A stretch of DNA of 64,000 nt from an uncultured Spirochaetaceae bacterium (GCA_944389105.1 CALXLD010000024.1:1-64000), one strand, 5' to 3'. Positions 1-8,300 are shown, numbered from the stretch's first letter. The notes: generated from the letters alone by a model not told the origin. Numbers and translations are program-made.

Positions 1-38
1 AAAAGAAACCCTTGCATTTCTTTATCTTGCAAGGGTTT
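1..38 (-). terminator. Rho-independent terminator of tRNA-Phe
   Basis: An 11-bp perfect inverted repeat (arms 6-16 and 28-38, AAACCCTTGCA and its complement) with an 11-nt loop is followed on the minus strand by CTTTT. It lies 16 nt after the 3' end of the tRNA-Phe gene, where a terminator is expected. Confidence 0.8.
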
Positions 39-54
39 AACTATTATTGTTTCG

Positions 55-127
55 TGCCGCCTCCAGGAATCGAACCAGGGACACAAGGATTTTCAGTCCT
101 TTGCTCTACCAACTGAGCTAAAGCGGC
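55..127 (-). tRNA. tRNA-Phe (anticodon GAA)
   Basis: The minus strand folds into a complete 73-nt cloverleaf. The 7-bp acceptor stem (GCCGCTT with AGGCGGC) has one G-T pair. The D arm reads AGCTCAGTTGGTAGAGC, the anticodon loop CTGAAAA presents GAA, and the T arm contains GGTTCGATTCC. The discriminator base is A, and CCA is not encoded (CGA follows), so a CCA-adding enzyme must complete it. Confidence 0.97.
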
Positions 128-152
128 AATTGTTTTTGTAACAACGTGTAAG

Positions 153-181
153 AAAATACCAATTGTATATAATAAAGTCAA
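153..181 (-). promoter_or_regulatory. Promoter of tRNA-Phe
   Basis: The minus strand has a -35 TTGACT (181-176), a 17-nt spacer and a -10 TATTTT (158-153). Transcription would start near 146, about 19 nt before the mature tRNA 5' end. Confidence 0.6.
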
Positions 182-282
182 TAGCTTTTTATCATAAAAT
201 AAAACAATCGTTTTACCCCTTTTGACACCCTTTTGACACACTGCAAACCGATTTGTCACGCGTGTGACAGAATTGTCTTTTT

Positions 283-780
283 CTATACACCACCTTCCCA
301 TCCCAAAGGATCTTTTTCAAGCCACATGTTGAAATATGTAACCGCTACCCCATTCTCTTTTCTCTGCCATTTCAGTGTCATAGGCTCCGTAAGTCCATTG
401 ACGCTGATTATGTCTGTTGTTCCATCATCGTTGTAGATATACACGACATAGCTTTTCAGCTCGTCTATTGTAGACTGGCTTGCATCCTTTATCCCTTCGC
501 CATCCATAAGTATCTCTGCAATGCTGGATGAAAGCTCCATGCCCGTACCATTGATATCATTGATTATGAAACTGATATTGTTATCATCATAGAAGCCAAC
601 AACAGCATAACTAAAAGGAATAGCATTCCCTGTATACGGATGACCAACATAAGTTCCGCTTATCCAATCTGGAAGATCTATCCACCCCAATCTTCCCCAA
701 GATGATTGTCCCGGTTGGCATGACGAAAGGATAAGGACAGCCGCAATCACTAAAATAACCATCAACGCTTTTCTTTTCAT
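283..780 (-). CDS. Small lipoprotein of unknown function
   Basis: This is a 165-residue protein with a short basic N-terminus, a hydrophobic helix and a lipobox LSSC near residue 21, so it is likely a membrane-anchored lipoprotein exported by Sec. The mature part is rich in Gly, Asp, Asn and aromatic residues, as in a beta-rich extracytoplasmic fold. No family was recognised. The ATG at 780 is preferred over a GTG six bases upstream because AGGAAGG ends 5 nt before it. The stop is TAG. The gene stands alone between the tRNA and an XRE regulator and has no clear terminator. A palindrome, TGTCAC-GCGT-GTGACA (254-269), lies just past its stop. Confidence 0.75.
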   Translation of the reverse strand: MKRKALMVILVIAAVLILSSCQPGQSSWGRLGWIDLPDWISGTYVGHPYTGNAIPFSYAVVGFYDDNNISFIINDINGTGMELSSSIAEILMDGEGIKDASQSTIDELKSYVVYIYNDDGTTDIISVNGLTEPMTLKWQRKENGVAVTYFNMWLEKDPLGWEGGV

Positions 781-810
781 ACTCACCTTCCTAGATACAG
801 GATAACACCA

Positions 811-909
811 TTAGGCAAGCACGCCGCCGGTACTAGATTTTTCCCCGCTATGAGAATCAATCCTTAGTATCCCCTCAACAAGAATCAGGTCCTCCTCGGT
901 AGCTGTCAT
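811..909 (-). pseudogene. Out-of-frame C-terminal piece of the XRE regulator
   Basis: This 32-codon open frame starts with an ATG that overlaps the TGA stop of the upstream XRE gene (ATGA). Its first half, TATEEDLILVEGILRID, has the acidic, helical look of the short C-terminal tail that follows the helix-turn-helix in many XRE proteins. The simplest reading is that a frameshift around 905-912 split one regulator of about 120 residues. A separate, translationally coupled micropeptide is the alternative. Confidence 0.45.
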
Positions 910-1172
910 GCAGTGTATGCTATTTCCATCACACGAGGAGAAAGCTCTATTTTGTTCTTATCTTTACCGATGACAAGCTCTTCTACTGTTTTGTGCAAGA
1001 AATTTGCCATGCTTAGTAGCTGCTCAATCTTTGGGAATGCGTGATTTTTTCGCTGCGTATTTACAGTGAAATAACTTATCCCAATATATTTGCACATATC
1101 TCTTAATGAACATTCAGAAGCAATCAGCTCTGAATCCACCCTTAGCCAAAAGGCCCTGCCATCAATTTCCAT
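906..1172 (-). CDS. XRE-family helix-turn-helix regulator, probably C-terminally truncated
   Basis: This 88-residue protein resembles a Cro/CI-type helix-turn-helix. LRDMCKYIGIS followed by YFTVNTQRK forms the helix-turn-recognition helix at about residues 23-42, and KIEQLLSMANFLHKTVEELV forms the fourth and fifth helices. It is a cytoplasmic DNA-binding protein of unknown target. The reading frame ends at a TGA, but helical sequence typical of the family tail continues in another frame (811-909). Three TATTTACA-type motifs at its start (1172-1232) could be an autoregulatory operator. No strong Shine-Dalgarno precedes the ATG. Confidence 0.7.
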   Translation of the reverse strand: MEIDGRAFWLRVDSELIASECSLRDMCKYIGISYFTVNTQRKNHAFPKIEQLLSMANFLHKTVEELVIGKDKNKIELSPRVMEIAYTA

Positions 1173-1232
1173 ATTTACATCTTTTGTGGATTAGCCTCTT
1201 CTGTAAATAAAAATGCTAAAAAAGTATTTACA
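1172..1232. promoter_or_regulatory. Repeated TATTTACA motifs upstream of the XRE gene
   Basis: TATTTACA occurs at 1172-1179 and 1225-1232, and its inverse TGTAAATA at 1202-1209. Repeated 8-mers in both orientations immediately before a helix-turn-helix gene suggest an operator. This is inferred from position only. Confidence 0.35.
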
Positions 1233-1552
1233 TTTAGTTTAAAAAGACTAACAAGCAGGACTACTGGATGGTTAGAATACCTCGTTTTCCTTCGCCTAAA
1301 AGAGAGGCGCTGCATAGTCTGGCATCTTCCAAAAGAATGTCCACCAGCGTTTTATTACAAGTCTACTTGATAGAGAGCTTGAGAAGTCTACCGCTGAACC
1401 CACTTGCCCCAATGATGACAGCGGAAAGATAAGGGATGGCCTACCCGATTAGGGACTGCCTCTTCAGGAGGCTGGCCACCTCTTTCGTACAATTCATTAT
1501 CCTCAATTGACTTATCTCAGAATATTCTGAAACTATGAAGTAATGAGGGATA
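1233..1552. other. Non-coding or decayed stretch
   Basis: No convincing intact gene is visible. The minus strand carries a degenerate open frame (see 1261-1497). Short hairpins occur: GCCTC/GAGGC near 1459-1473, and CCGCTG/CAGCGG near 1391-1426. The stretch separates the XRE gene from a DUF2238 gene and looks like the remains of a former gene. Confidence 0.4.
1261..1497 (-). pseudogene. Possible Rossmann-fold oxidoreductase remnant with two in-frame amber codons
   Basis: Read on the minus strand from ATG 1497, 79 codons are open except for TAG at codon 19 (1443-1441) and codon 45 (1365-1363), and the frame ends in TAG. Between the stops the translation AVIIGASGFSGRLLKLSIK resembles the glycine-rich first strand and helix of NAD(P)-binding reductases such as ArgC. 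This could be chance in a short sequence. A competing 54-codon frame exists on the plus strand from 1268. The call is tentative. Confidence 0.25.
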
Positions 1553-2191
1553 TCAGGAAGCTATACTTTTCTTCCTTCCCTTCCCGGAAACTAGAAGAAT
1601 TATAGTACCAGCTAAGCTGCCGATACTTCCGATTATCATATCATTCATTGTGTCTTTCAGCCCTGGATTCTGCCAATCCCTGCCAAATATCTCCCACTCA
1701 GAAAAAAGATTTCTCTGAACATCCAGACCTGTGACAACATCAACTGTGAACTCCCCTATTTCCCATATAGCAGCACCTGCAATACCTATCAGAAGGATTA
1801 TGAACAGGCAAAGCGGTGGAGGAAGCAGAGCCCTGGCAGGCTCTGGAAAGAAAACCTCAAAACAGGTGAGCACAATAAGCCCGCCCGAAGCAAAATGCAG
1901 AATCATATCGTAGAAAAAGAACCTGTGGTACAGGTCGAAACGATTACCGATATATGTTCCGACTATCGTGAAGACAAGATCCGCAGCAAGAACATGAAAA
2001 CTCAGTTCAGTATGCAGAACATGACGGAAAACAGAATCAAAAGCATTGACGATGAACAAGGCAATTGCACCATAGAGAATCATTCCGGGACTGACACCAG
2101 TGATGAAATCACAGAACATTGAAACCAGCAGATAGATACTGAAAACCAATCTCACTGCAGCAAGCTTTCTATTTCTTTCCATAGAAGCCAT
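1553..2191 (-). CDS. DUF2238 (YjdF-like) membrane protein
   Basis: The 212-residue integral membrane protein has about six hydrophobic segments. Family-like motifs are YDMILHFASG at about residues 94-103, WEIGEF near 143-148, and DTMNDMIIGSIGS near 180-192. The conserved charged residues within helices (D, H, E) match the DUF2238/YjdF family, whose function is unknown. The start lacks a clear Shine-Dalgarno, and ATG codons at positions 1 and 4 are both possible. The gene is monocistronic by position, with a cupin gene 94 bp upstream on the same strand. Confidence 0.75.
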   Translation of the reverse strand: MASMERNRKLAAVRLVFSIYLLVSMFCDFITGVSPGMILYGAIALFIVNAFDSVFRHVLHTELSFHVLAADLVFTIVGTYIGNRFDLYHRFFFYDMILHFASGGLIVLTCFEVFFPEPARALLPPPLCLFIILLIGIAGAAIWEIGEFTVDVVTGLDVQRNLFSEWEIFGRDWQNPGLKDTMNDMIIGSIGSLAGTIILLVSGKGRKKSIAS

Positions 2192-2285
2192 AGTAGCAGA
2201 AAAACAGATAATTATGATTAGACAGAACTCTGACTATGATAGAAAAGGGAAACGGCACAGAAAACATCTATGCCGCCTGTAATTC

Positions 2286-2642
2286 TCACCCTAAAATGAC
2301 TGCATCATCTGCTGTATACGACTGAAGGGAATTCTCCCGCACCTGAATACATACATAGCTGATCGGACTATCCAGGCTGGAAAAGAACTGCCGATGCGAA
2401 GAAGGAGAAATCCGGATCCAGTCACCTTCAGAGAGATCTACATTATCGCCATCAATAACGGCCTTCCCCTTTCCTGAAAGTATGAAATAGATTTCTTCAT
2501 TCTCTTTGTGAGCATGAATAAATGGAACAGAAGTCCCTGCAGGAAGTGTGTTGATGCTTATTTCAGCCCCAGTCAGACCGAGCTTATCATGAAGTTCGAC
2601 TCTCGCACCTTCTTCTTTGCTTATTTTCTTATATCCTTGCAT
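2286..2642 (-). CDS. Cupin-domain protein
   Basis: This is a single-domain cupin of 118 residues. The first cupin motif is FIHAHKENEEIYFILSGKG (about residues 41-59), with metal-ligand candidates H42, H44, E48 and E50. The second half carries GDWIRISPSSHRQF, whose His is the fourth ligand candidate. Such small proteins bind a metal or a small aromatic or sugar ligand, and the substrate cannot be told from sequence. The start is supported by GGAGG 7 nt before the ATG. It is transcribed divergently from an HxlR-type regulator across a 110-bp region holding a palindrome, so it is probably that regulator's target. Confidence 0.85.
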   Translation of the reverse strand: MQGYKKISKEEGARVELHDKLGLTGAEISINTLPAGTSVPFIHAHKENEEIYFILSGKGKAVIDGDNVDLSEGDWIRISPSSHRQFFSSLDSPISYVCIQVRENSLQSYTADDAVILG

Positions 2643-2693
2643 TTGATTTCCTCCATATTACAGGCAATATACAAGCAAAATCATGAGAATAAA

Positions 2694-2721
2694 AGTACGC
2701 ACAAAAAAGTAACTGCGTACT
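2694..2721. promoter_or_regulatory. Palindromic operator between the cupin and hxlR-type genes
   Basis: AGTACGCA (2694-2701) and TGCGTACT (2714-2721) form a perfect 8-bp inverted repeat with a 12-nt spacer. It lies in the divergent intergenic region of a regulator and its likely target. The dimension suits a dimeric winged-helix protein, so HxlR-type control of both genes is inferred. Confidence 0.6.
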
Positions 2722-2752
2722 ATTTTTAGAATGTGTATTAATATTATGGAAT

Positions 2753-3217
2753 ATGAAGCAGAAAAAAGATCTACCTGAGTGTCCAGTAGCGACAACCGTG
2801 AACCTGATCGGGAGCAAATGGAAGCTTCTGATAATCCGCAACCTAGCATCCCGTCCATGGCGTTTCAATGAACTAAGAAAATCACTCGATGGAATATCGC
2901 AGAAAGTACTTACATCAAGCCTTAGAGAACTTGAGAAAGATGGTCTTATTTATAGAAAGGATTTCTACACGAATCCGCCAAAAGTAGAATATGGACTAAC
3001 CGAACTAGGCTCTGAACTGGAAATACTATTGGATCAGATGGCAAAGTTCGGCAATTTTTACAAACAGAAATATAGTCAGTCAGATGGTGTCAGGAATTCC
3101 CCTAGCTTCTCTTCATCAGGAAGAATGAATGTAACCATTAGCGAGACATCAGGATGGAGGGAGAAGAAAACGCTTACAGCAGAAGTCGCTATATCACACT
3201 CAGACGAAAGAGGATAA
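2753..3217 (+). CDS. HxlR-family transcriptional regulator with read-through C-terminal tail
   Basis: Residues 1-108 form a typical HxlR/MarR-like winged helix: the N-terminal Cys in ECPVATTVNLIGSKWKLLIIRNL, the recognition helix in ISQKVLTSSLRELEKDGLI, and the wing before VEYGLTELG. Family members are usually 100-120 residues. Here the frame runs 46 residues further and overlaps the convergent gene by 142 bp, and that tail has no family likeness, so the ancestral stop was probably lost. The single conserved Cys suggests thiol or redox sensing. No Shine-Dalgarno is present; TATTAT lies 5 nt before the ATG. Confidence 0.85.
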   Translation: MKQKKDLPECPVATTVNLIGSKWKLLIIRNLASRPWRFNELRKSLDGISQKVLTSSLRELEKDGLIYRKDFYTNPPKVEYGLTELGSELEILLDQMAKFGNFYKQKYSQSDGVRNSPSFSSSGRMNVTISETSGWREKKTLTAEVAISHSDERG

Positions 3218-3795
3218 TCCGATAAAGGAGCAATCGAGAGAGTTGAGTACCCTGCAGACACAGCTTTTTCAAGTATATTCTTATACGCAGAGGCCAGCCG
3301 TTCTTTTGCCCTTGTTCCATCGCCATAGGCAATTCTGTGAGTCGTAAGCACCGCCTCCGCATTCCACCTTCTGATATCAGGGAAGAACTGCAGGGCTTCA
3401 TCTGTAATTGCAGCTGCGGCACTTTCATATGATGAGATATCCTCCGCAATTGCAGTCATTGTGCTGGTATCTATGGCAGAGACAAGCTCCTCGATAAACC
3501 CCTTTTCGATAATCACATCCTCAATGACAAAACCATCAAGTTCTATATACTTATCCGTGAAATCAAGCAGGAGCTGCCTGATCGGAATCCAGTCTCCATC
3601 CCCTTCAGAAAGGAATACTGCAAGATATCTTTTACCATAGTTCTCTTTATAGCTATCACGGACACGCACAGTCTTTCCAAGAAAGCAGGCTCTGCTGAAA
3701 GTATAGAAAAGCTCATCATCGAGATCAGCTCTAGGGTTCTCCCTGACCTTCCTAAGAAGATTCAGGAGCATTGAAGGATCTTTACTATTTCGCAT
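3076..3795 (-). CDS. Conserved hypothetical protein with a macro-domain-like C-terminus
   Basis: The 239-residue cytoplasmic protein has two parts. Residues 1-110 are alpha/beta and might be an SseB-like domain, but this is weak. Residues 145-239 (AVLTTHRIAYGDGTRAKERL, then NILEKAVSAGYSTLSIAPLS, then a final VSLMVTFILPDEE) follow the pattern of the second half of ADP-ribose-binding macro domains. The glycine loop that binds ADP-ribose phosphates is replaced by APLSDYPLSS. The first half of a macro domain is not evident, so it may be truncated or divergent. The promoter has TACAAT six bases before the ATG and no Shine-Dalgarno. Only 27 bp separate it from the divergent nucleotidyltransferase gene. 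Confidence 0.55.
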   Translation of the reverse strand: MRNSKDPSMLLNLLRKVRENPRADLDDELFYTFSRACFLGKTVRVRDSYKENYGKRYLAVFLSEGDGDWIPIRQLLLDFTDKYIELDGFVIEDVIIEKGFIEELVSAIDTSTMTAIAEDISSYESAAAAITDEALQFFPDIRRWNAEAVLTTHRIAYGDGTRAKERLASAYKNILEKAVSAGYSTLSIAPLSDYPLSSECDIATSAVSVFFSLHPDVSLMVTFILPDEEKLGEFLTPSD

Positions 3796-3822
3796 GATGT
3801 GATTGTAGCATAATATTGCACT

Positions 3823-4380
3823 ATGACTGTAATACTCCTTGCGGCAGGATTATCCAGCAGGATGGGATGCAACAAGCTGCTTCTGCCATTCAATGGAAAA
3901 GCACTGATTCTCTCAACTCTGGAAACCGTACTGACATACACAGATAAGGTTGTAGTCGTAACAGGCTATGAGCATGAGCATATAGAAAATGCTGTCGGAG
4001 AATATAATGTCAGAACCGTATATGCAGATAACTACAAAAATGGTCAGAAATACAGCACATTGCGAGGCATAGAAGAAACCGACGACGACTTTGCAGTTGT
4101 TCCTGGAGACCTTCCTCTCATAACCATCGATGATTTCAAAGGTACTGAAAAGCTTCTGGACACATATACAATCGCCAGAGCCTGCCATAAAGGGATTCCT
4201 GGCCATCCCGTAATGTACAGAAAGGAACATAGGGAAAAACTTCTGCAGTTTGACGGCACGATGCGTGAGTATCTTGCACAAAACAGCACAGGATTCTACG
4301 AAGGAGACATCGGGAGCATCATGGATGCTGATACTCCCGAACGCTATAGAATGCTGCTTGAGATGCAGAAATCAAACTGA
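3823..4380 (+). CDS. MocA/MobA-like nucleotidyltransferase
   Basis: This 185-residue protein begins with the NTP-transferase signature [19 protein letters not shown] (residues 5-23), with the GxSxRMG and K of the nucleotide-binding loop. VVPGDLPLI near residue 92 carries the metal-binding Asp, and GIPGHPVMY near 126 matches the MocA/YgfJ branch (molybdenum cofactor cytidylyltransferase-like). No molybdenum enzymes lie in the window, so the real substrate is uncertain. TAATAT lies six bases before the ATG and no Shine-Dalgarno is present. Its 3' end overlaps clpB by 9 bp in convergent orientation. Confidence 0.85.
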   Translation: MTVILLAAGLSSRMGCNKLLLPFNGKALILSTLETVLTYTDKVVVVTGYEHEHIENAVGEYNVRTVYADNYKNGQKYSTLRGIEETDDDFAVVPGDLPLITIDDFKGTEKLLDTYTIARACHKGIPGHPVMYRKEHREKLLQFDGTMREYLAQNSTGFYEGDIGSIMDADTPERYRMLLEMQKSN

Positions 4381-6939
4381 AACAGAGACTTTTCCGTTCT
4401 CCATCGAAAGATGTATGAAAGATCCTTCCTGAAGCTTGCCGGAGAGCATTGCACGCGAAAGCTCATTCTCTACCTCGTTCTGTATGCATCTCCTGATAGG
4501 ACGCGCACCATACGCCGGATCAAAGCCAGCTTTTGCGATATACTCCTCAACACTATCATCCCAGTCAAGATGATAACCCCTTCTCTGGACACGCTCTGCA
4601 AGCGTCTCAAGCTGAAGATGGACAATCTTCCTGATTTCCTTATCACCAAGCGGATTGAAGACGACTATCTCATCAATCCTGTTGATGAACTCAGGCTTGA
4701 ACGTATGTCTGATGATCTCCATGACATTCTGATCAGCATGCTCCGGATCTGCCAGGATTTCCTGGGACCCGAGGTTTGATGTCATGATGATAATTGTGTT
4801 GGTAAAATCAACAACACGTCCCTGCCCATCTGTAAGACGCCCATCATCAAGTACCTGAAGCAGGATATTGAACACATCAGGATGCGCCTTCTCTATCTCA
4901 TCGAAGAGAATCACAGAGTAAGGTCTTCTTCTTACGACCTCTGTAAGCTGACCGCCCTGATCGTATCCGACATATCCTGGAGGAGCTCCGATAAGACGCG
5001 ACACAGAGTACTTCTCCATATACTCAGACATATCTATACGGGTAAGAGCCTTCTCATCATCAAAGAGGAACGAAGCCAGAACCTTTGCAAGAAGTGTCTT
5101 TCCGACACCTGTAGGACCTGCGAAGAGGAATGATCCGAGAGGTCTGTGCTCATCGCCGATTCCTGCCTTGTTCCTTCTTATTGCATTGGCAACCGCTTCT
5201 ATTGCCTTTTCCTGTCCAATAACAGACTCAGAAAGGGTTTTCTCAAGATTCAGGTATTTCTCCATCTCAGATCCCATCATCTTGGCAACAGGAACACCTG
5301 TCCAGGCTGACACGACCTTTGCAATATCATCTTCGGTAACCTCTTCCCTGAGAAGTCTTCTGCCATCCTTCGTAAAGGAATTGACCTTATCCTCAGCTTC
5401 GGCAATCTCCCTCCGGATCTCAGGAATCTTACCATGCTTGATCATTGCAGCTGTATTCAGATCTCCCTGGCGTTCTGCATTCTGCTCTTCCTTTGAGAGC
5501 TTCTCCAGCTCACCTTTCTTCTCTCTGAGCGAAAGGATGGCCTCTCGTTCATTCTGCCACTCAAGATGAAGCGCATCATACCTGGACTGCATCTCGCCAA
5601 GCTCCGAATTTATCTTCTCGAGCCTATCCTTTGAGCCCTGATCATCCTCTCTTGAGAGAGCCTGTTTCTCGATTGAGAGCTGAAGCATCTTCCTATGAAG
5701 GTTATCAAGCTCAGCAGGCTGGCTCTCTATCTCCATCTTTATCTGTGAAGCAGCTTCATCGACAAGATCTATTGCCTTGTCAGGAAGGAAACGGTTAGTC
5801 AGATATCTGTCCGAAAGAACAGCTGCTGCAACCAGAGCCTCATCCTTGATTCTCACACCATGGTGCAGCTCATACTTTGGTTGGAGACCACGGAGAATAG
5901 AGATGGTATCCTCAACCGATGGTTCCTTTGTATATACTGGCTGAAACCTTCTCTCAAGAGCCTTATCAGATTCGATATACTTCCTGTATTCATCGAGTGT
6001 TGTCGCTCCAATAGCATGAAGCTCGCCTCTTGCAAGTGCAGGCTTGATAAGGTTTGAAGCATCTGTAGAGCCCTCAGCAGCACCAGCTCCGACGATAGTA
6101 TGAAGCTCATCGATGAAGAGAATGATCTTTCCTTCGCTTTTAGTAACTTCATTGATAACACCCTTGAGCCTCTCCTCGAATTCTCCTCTGAATTTCGCTC
6201 CAGCTATAAGAGAGCCAAGATCAAGAGAAAGGAGGCGTTTGTCGGCAAGGGACTCAGGGACATCGCCTTTAGCGATACGTTCCGCAAGCCCTTCGACAAT
6301 AGCAGTCTTACCAACACCAGGCTCTCCGATCAGAACAGGGTTGTTCTTTGTTCTCCGGCAAAGCACCTGCATGACACGCCTTATCTCCTCATCCCTTCCT
6401 ATCACAGGATCAAGCTTATCCTCAGCTGCCAGCCTTGTAAGGTCCTTGCAGTATTTATCCAGTGCCTGATAACCAGACTCAGGGTCCTGAGATGTTATTC
6501 TTTGGTTGCCTCTGATAGTCTGTAATGCTTTCAGTACCTCATCTTTTGACACACCAAGCGCTATAAGAGCATCTTTTTCCTGACACTCATCAGTAAGAAG
6601 CGCAATCAGGAAATGCTCTGCCGATATATATTCATCCTTGAAATCCGCTGCAACCTTATCACAGGATGCAAGAATCCTCGCAGCTGAACGGGAAAATGTT
6701 ACCTGTGCATCTCCATAAAGCTTAGGCAAAGAGGAGAGGATTCTCTCCATTGACGCTATAACAGCTTCCGGCTGCACTCCAAGCTTCTCAAAAAGAGGTC
6801 TGAGAACACCATCCTTCTGTTCAGTCAACGCAACAATTATATATGCAGGAGTGACTTCCGAATGCTTCTCCTGAGAAGCCTTACCAGCCGCCTCTTCTAT
6901 AGCGCTCTGCAGCTTAAGTGTAAATTTATCGTAATTCAT
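4372..6939 (-). CDS. clpB: ATP-dependent disaggregase ClpB
   Basis: The full-length 855-residue Hsp100 protein contains a Clp N domain (1-145), AAA-1 with Walker [10 protein letters not shown] near 205, a long coiled-coil M domain (about 405-520), and AAA-2 with Walker [10 protein letters not shown] near 605. The C-terminal D2 small domain includes [11 protein letters not shown]. With DnaK it extracts polypeptides from aggregates. A clear GGAGG lies 6 nt before the ATG. Upstream on the minus strand TTGTAC-16-TATAGA is a possible promoter; no CIRCE element is seen. A TetR-type gene lies 72 bp upstream on the same strand, so partial co-transcription is possible. Confidence 0.97.
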   Translation of the reverse strand: MNYDKFTLKLQSAIEEAAGKASQEKHSEVTPAYIIVALTEQKDGVLRPLFEKLGVQPEAVIASMERILSSLPKLYGDAQVTFSRSAARILASCDKVAADFKDEYISAEHFLIALLTDECQEKDALIALGVSKDEVLKALQTIRGNQRITSQDPESGYQALDKYCKDLTRLAAEDKLDPVIGRDEEIRRVMQVLCRRTKNNPVLIGEPGVGKTAIVEGLAERIAKGDVPESLADKRLLSLDLGSLIAGAKFRGEFEERLKGVINEVTKSEGKIILFIDELHTIVGAGAAEGSTDASNLIKPALARGELHAIGATTLDEYRKYIESDKALERRFQPVYTKEPSVEDTISILRGLQPKYELHHGVRIKDEALVAAAVLSDRYLTNRFLPDKAIDLVDEAASQIKMEIESQPAELDNLHRKMLQLSIEKQALSREDDQGSKDRLEKINSELGEMQSRYDALHLEWQNEREAILSLREKKGELEKLSKEEQNAERQGDLNTAAMIKHGKIPEIRREIAEAEDKVNSFTKDGRRLLREEVTEDDIAKVVSAWTGVPVAKMMGSEMEKYLNLEKTLSESVIGQEKAIEAVANAIRRNKAGIGDEHRPLGSFLFAGPTGVGKTLLAKVLASFLFDDEKALTRIDMSEYMEKYSVSRLIGAPPGYVGYDQGGQLTEVVRRRPYSVILFDEIEKAHPDVFNILLQVLDDGRLTDGQGRVVDFTNTIIIMTSNLGSQEILADPEHADQNVMEIIRHTFKPEFINRIDEIVVFNPLGDKEIRKIVHLQLETLAERVQRRGYHLDWDDSVEEYIAKAGFDPAYGARPIRRCIQNEVENELSRAMLSGKLQEGSFIHLSMENGKVSVSV

Positions 6940-7011
6940 TTTATACCTCCAGAGTCTATATTCCGTACTTGAATCCGTACAAAGGGAATATAATAACGGA
7001 GGCGTAAATCG

Positions 7012-7611
7012 TTAAGAGTTTCTCAGTCCCTCTAAATAGCTTCCGATCATAATCATTGCCTCTTTCTTGTTGAAAGCCTTGAAGAAAGCAACCTGGAAGC
7101 ATTCCAGCTCTGCGAGATTGAAAATTGCCTCAGCTGTGGAATCTATATCGATCTTTCTTATATGGCTGTTATCGATAGCCTGTCTGAGCAGCCTCTTGAA
7201 AAGAATAGAGAGCTTAGCTGTCCTGTGATGTATTACATCTGCGAAATCCACCCCTTCCCTTTTTGCAGATACCATCACATCCATCAGATTCATGAGAGCC
7301 TGCTCATTCTCGACAGCAGTATCAATGATATCGGAGAGGATCAGCTTCATTCTGTCTATTTCATCGCCGCCATCATTACCCCAGGCAATTGCGGAATACT
7401 TTGCAAAAAGCTTGCCGGTGATGAGCTTTACAGCATAATAATAGATTTCATCCTTGTTGTGGAAATACTGATAGACAGTTGGTCTGGAAATTCCGGCGGC
7501 CTCCGCAATAAGAGAGAGATTTGAATCGTGATAACCTTCTTTTGCGAACACTTCAAGCGCTGTGCTGAGTATTGTGACTTTCCTTTCCTCGTGATCTATC
7601 TTTTTGGGCAT
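7012..7611 (-). CDS. TetR-family transcriptional regulator
   Basis: The 199-residue protein has an N-terminal TetR helix-turn-helix: ILSTALEVFAKEGYHDSNLS followed by IAEAAGISRPTVYQYFHNKDEI (residues 14-57). An all-helical ligand and dimerisation domain follows. The ligand is unknown. It is divergent from a LysE-type exporter gene with 77 bp between starts, so the exporter is its most likely target. clpB lies downstream on the same strand. The start has an extended -10 (TGC-TAACAT) exactly six bases before the ATG and no Shine-Dalgarno, which suggests a leaderless mRNA. Confidence 0.92.
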   Translation of the reverse strand: MPKKIDHEERKVTILSTALEVFAKEGYHDSNLSLIAEAAGISRPTVYQYFHNKDEIYYYAVKLITGKLFAKYSAIAWGNDGGDEIDRMKLILSDIIDTAVENEQALMNLMDVMVSAKREGVDFADVIHHRTAKLSILFKRLLRQAIDNSHIRKIDIDSTAEAIFNLAELECFQVAFFKAFNKKEAMIMIGSYLEGLRNS

Positions 7612-7688
7612 AACCGCATGTTAGCATATTTTTCTGAAAAATACACATGTACGGAAAAATGTAAGGAAAAAATAGTTATAATGTTCTC

Positions 7689-8252
7689 ATGGCAGAACTC
7701 ATCCTTTACATCACGGCTATGGCGATAACCCCTGGGCCCAATACCATTCTTTCAATGGCGAACGCTGCAAGGACCGGACTCAGGAAAGGCATCAGGCTGA
7801 ATCTGGGAATGCTTATAGGGATAACAGCAGTCACTCTTCTGGCATGGGGTACTGCGGAGCTTCTATACGCGATAATTCCAAAAGCAGAAATGGGTATGAA
7901 AGCAATCGCTTTTGCATATCTTGTCTTTCTTGCTATTAAAATGCTGCTGCCTAAATCAATAGAAGAAGGAGAAGGAGCAACCTTCATCCAGGGGCTTCTG
8001 CTTCAGCTGGTGAACGTAAAAGTCTATCTTCTTGCCATTACGGCAATCACGGCATATATAATGCCGCTCTCAGACTCTGCAGCAGAAACGGGATTGATAT
8101 CTCTTCTGATACCTGCAATCTGCTTTCTTTCAGGGCTTGTATGGGCAATAGGAGGTTCGCTGATAAAAACATTCTATTTAAGGCACAGCAGGCTGCTATC
8201 CATATTGTTCTCGCTGCTTCTTCTATGGTGTGCCGCAAGTATCTTTTTCTAA
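7689..8252 (+). CDS. LysE/RhtB-like transporter
   Basis: The 187-residue inner-membrane protein has about six transmembrane helices. The N-terminal signature ITPGPNTILSMANAARTGLRKG (residues 12-33) is the LysE-family motif, and LVNVKVYLLAITAITAY matches the conserved NPKxxLF region in a modified form (NVKVYLL). LysE proteins export amino acids or related solutes. The substrate here is unknown, but the divergent TetR gene suggests inducible efflux. TATAAT lies six bases before the ATG and there is no Shine-Dalgarno. Confidence 0.88.
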   Translation: MAELILYITAMAITPGPNTILSMANAARTGLRKGIRLNLGMLIGITAVTLLAWGTAELLYAIIPKAEMGMKAIAFAYLVFLAIKMLLPKSIEEGEGATFIQGLLLQLVNVKVYLLAITAITAYIMPLSDSAAETGLISLLIPAICFLSGLVWAIGGSLIKTFYLRHSRLLSILFSLLLLWCAASIFF

Positions 8253-8254
8253 CC

Positions 8255-8283
8255 TTGCACTTATTCGAAGAGTGAGATAGATT
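8255..8283 (+). promoter_or_regulatory. Promoter of tRNA-Arg
   Basis: TTGCAC (8255-8260), a 17-nt spacer and TAGATT (8278-8283) would start transcription near 8290, about 11 nt before the tRNA. Confidence 0.55.
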
Positions 8284-8300
8284 TCTTATGTTCAGTTTTA

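Noticed and set aside
216-270. Direct repeats CCTTTTGACAC and palindrome TGTCAC-GCGT-GTGACA near the first lipoprotein
   Set aside because: Too few repeats for a CRISPR or iteron array and no T-tract for a terminator. No assignable role.
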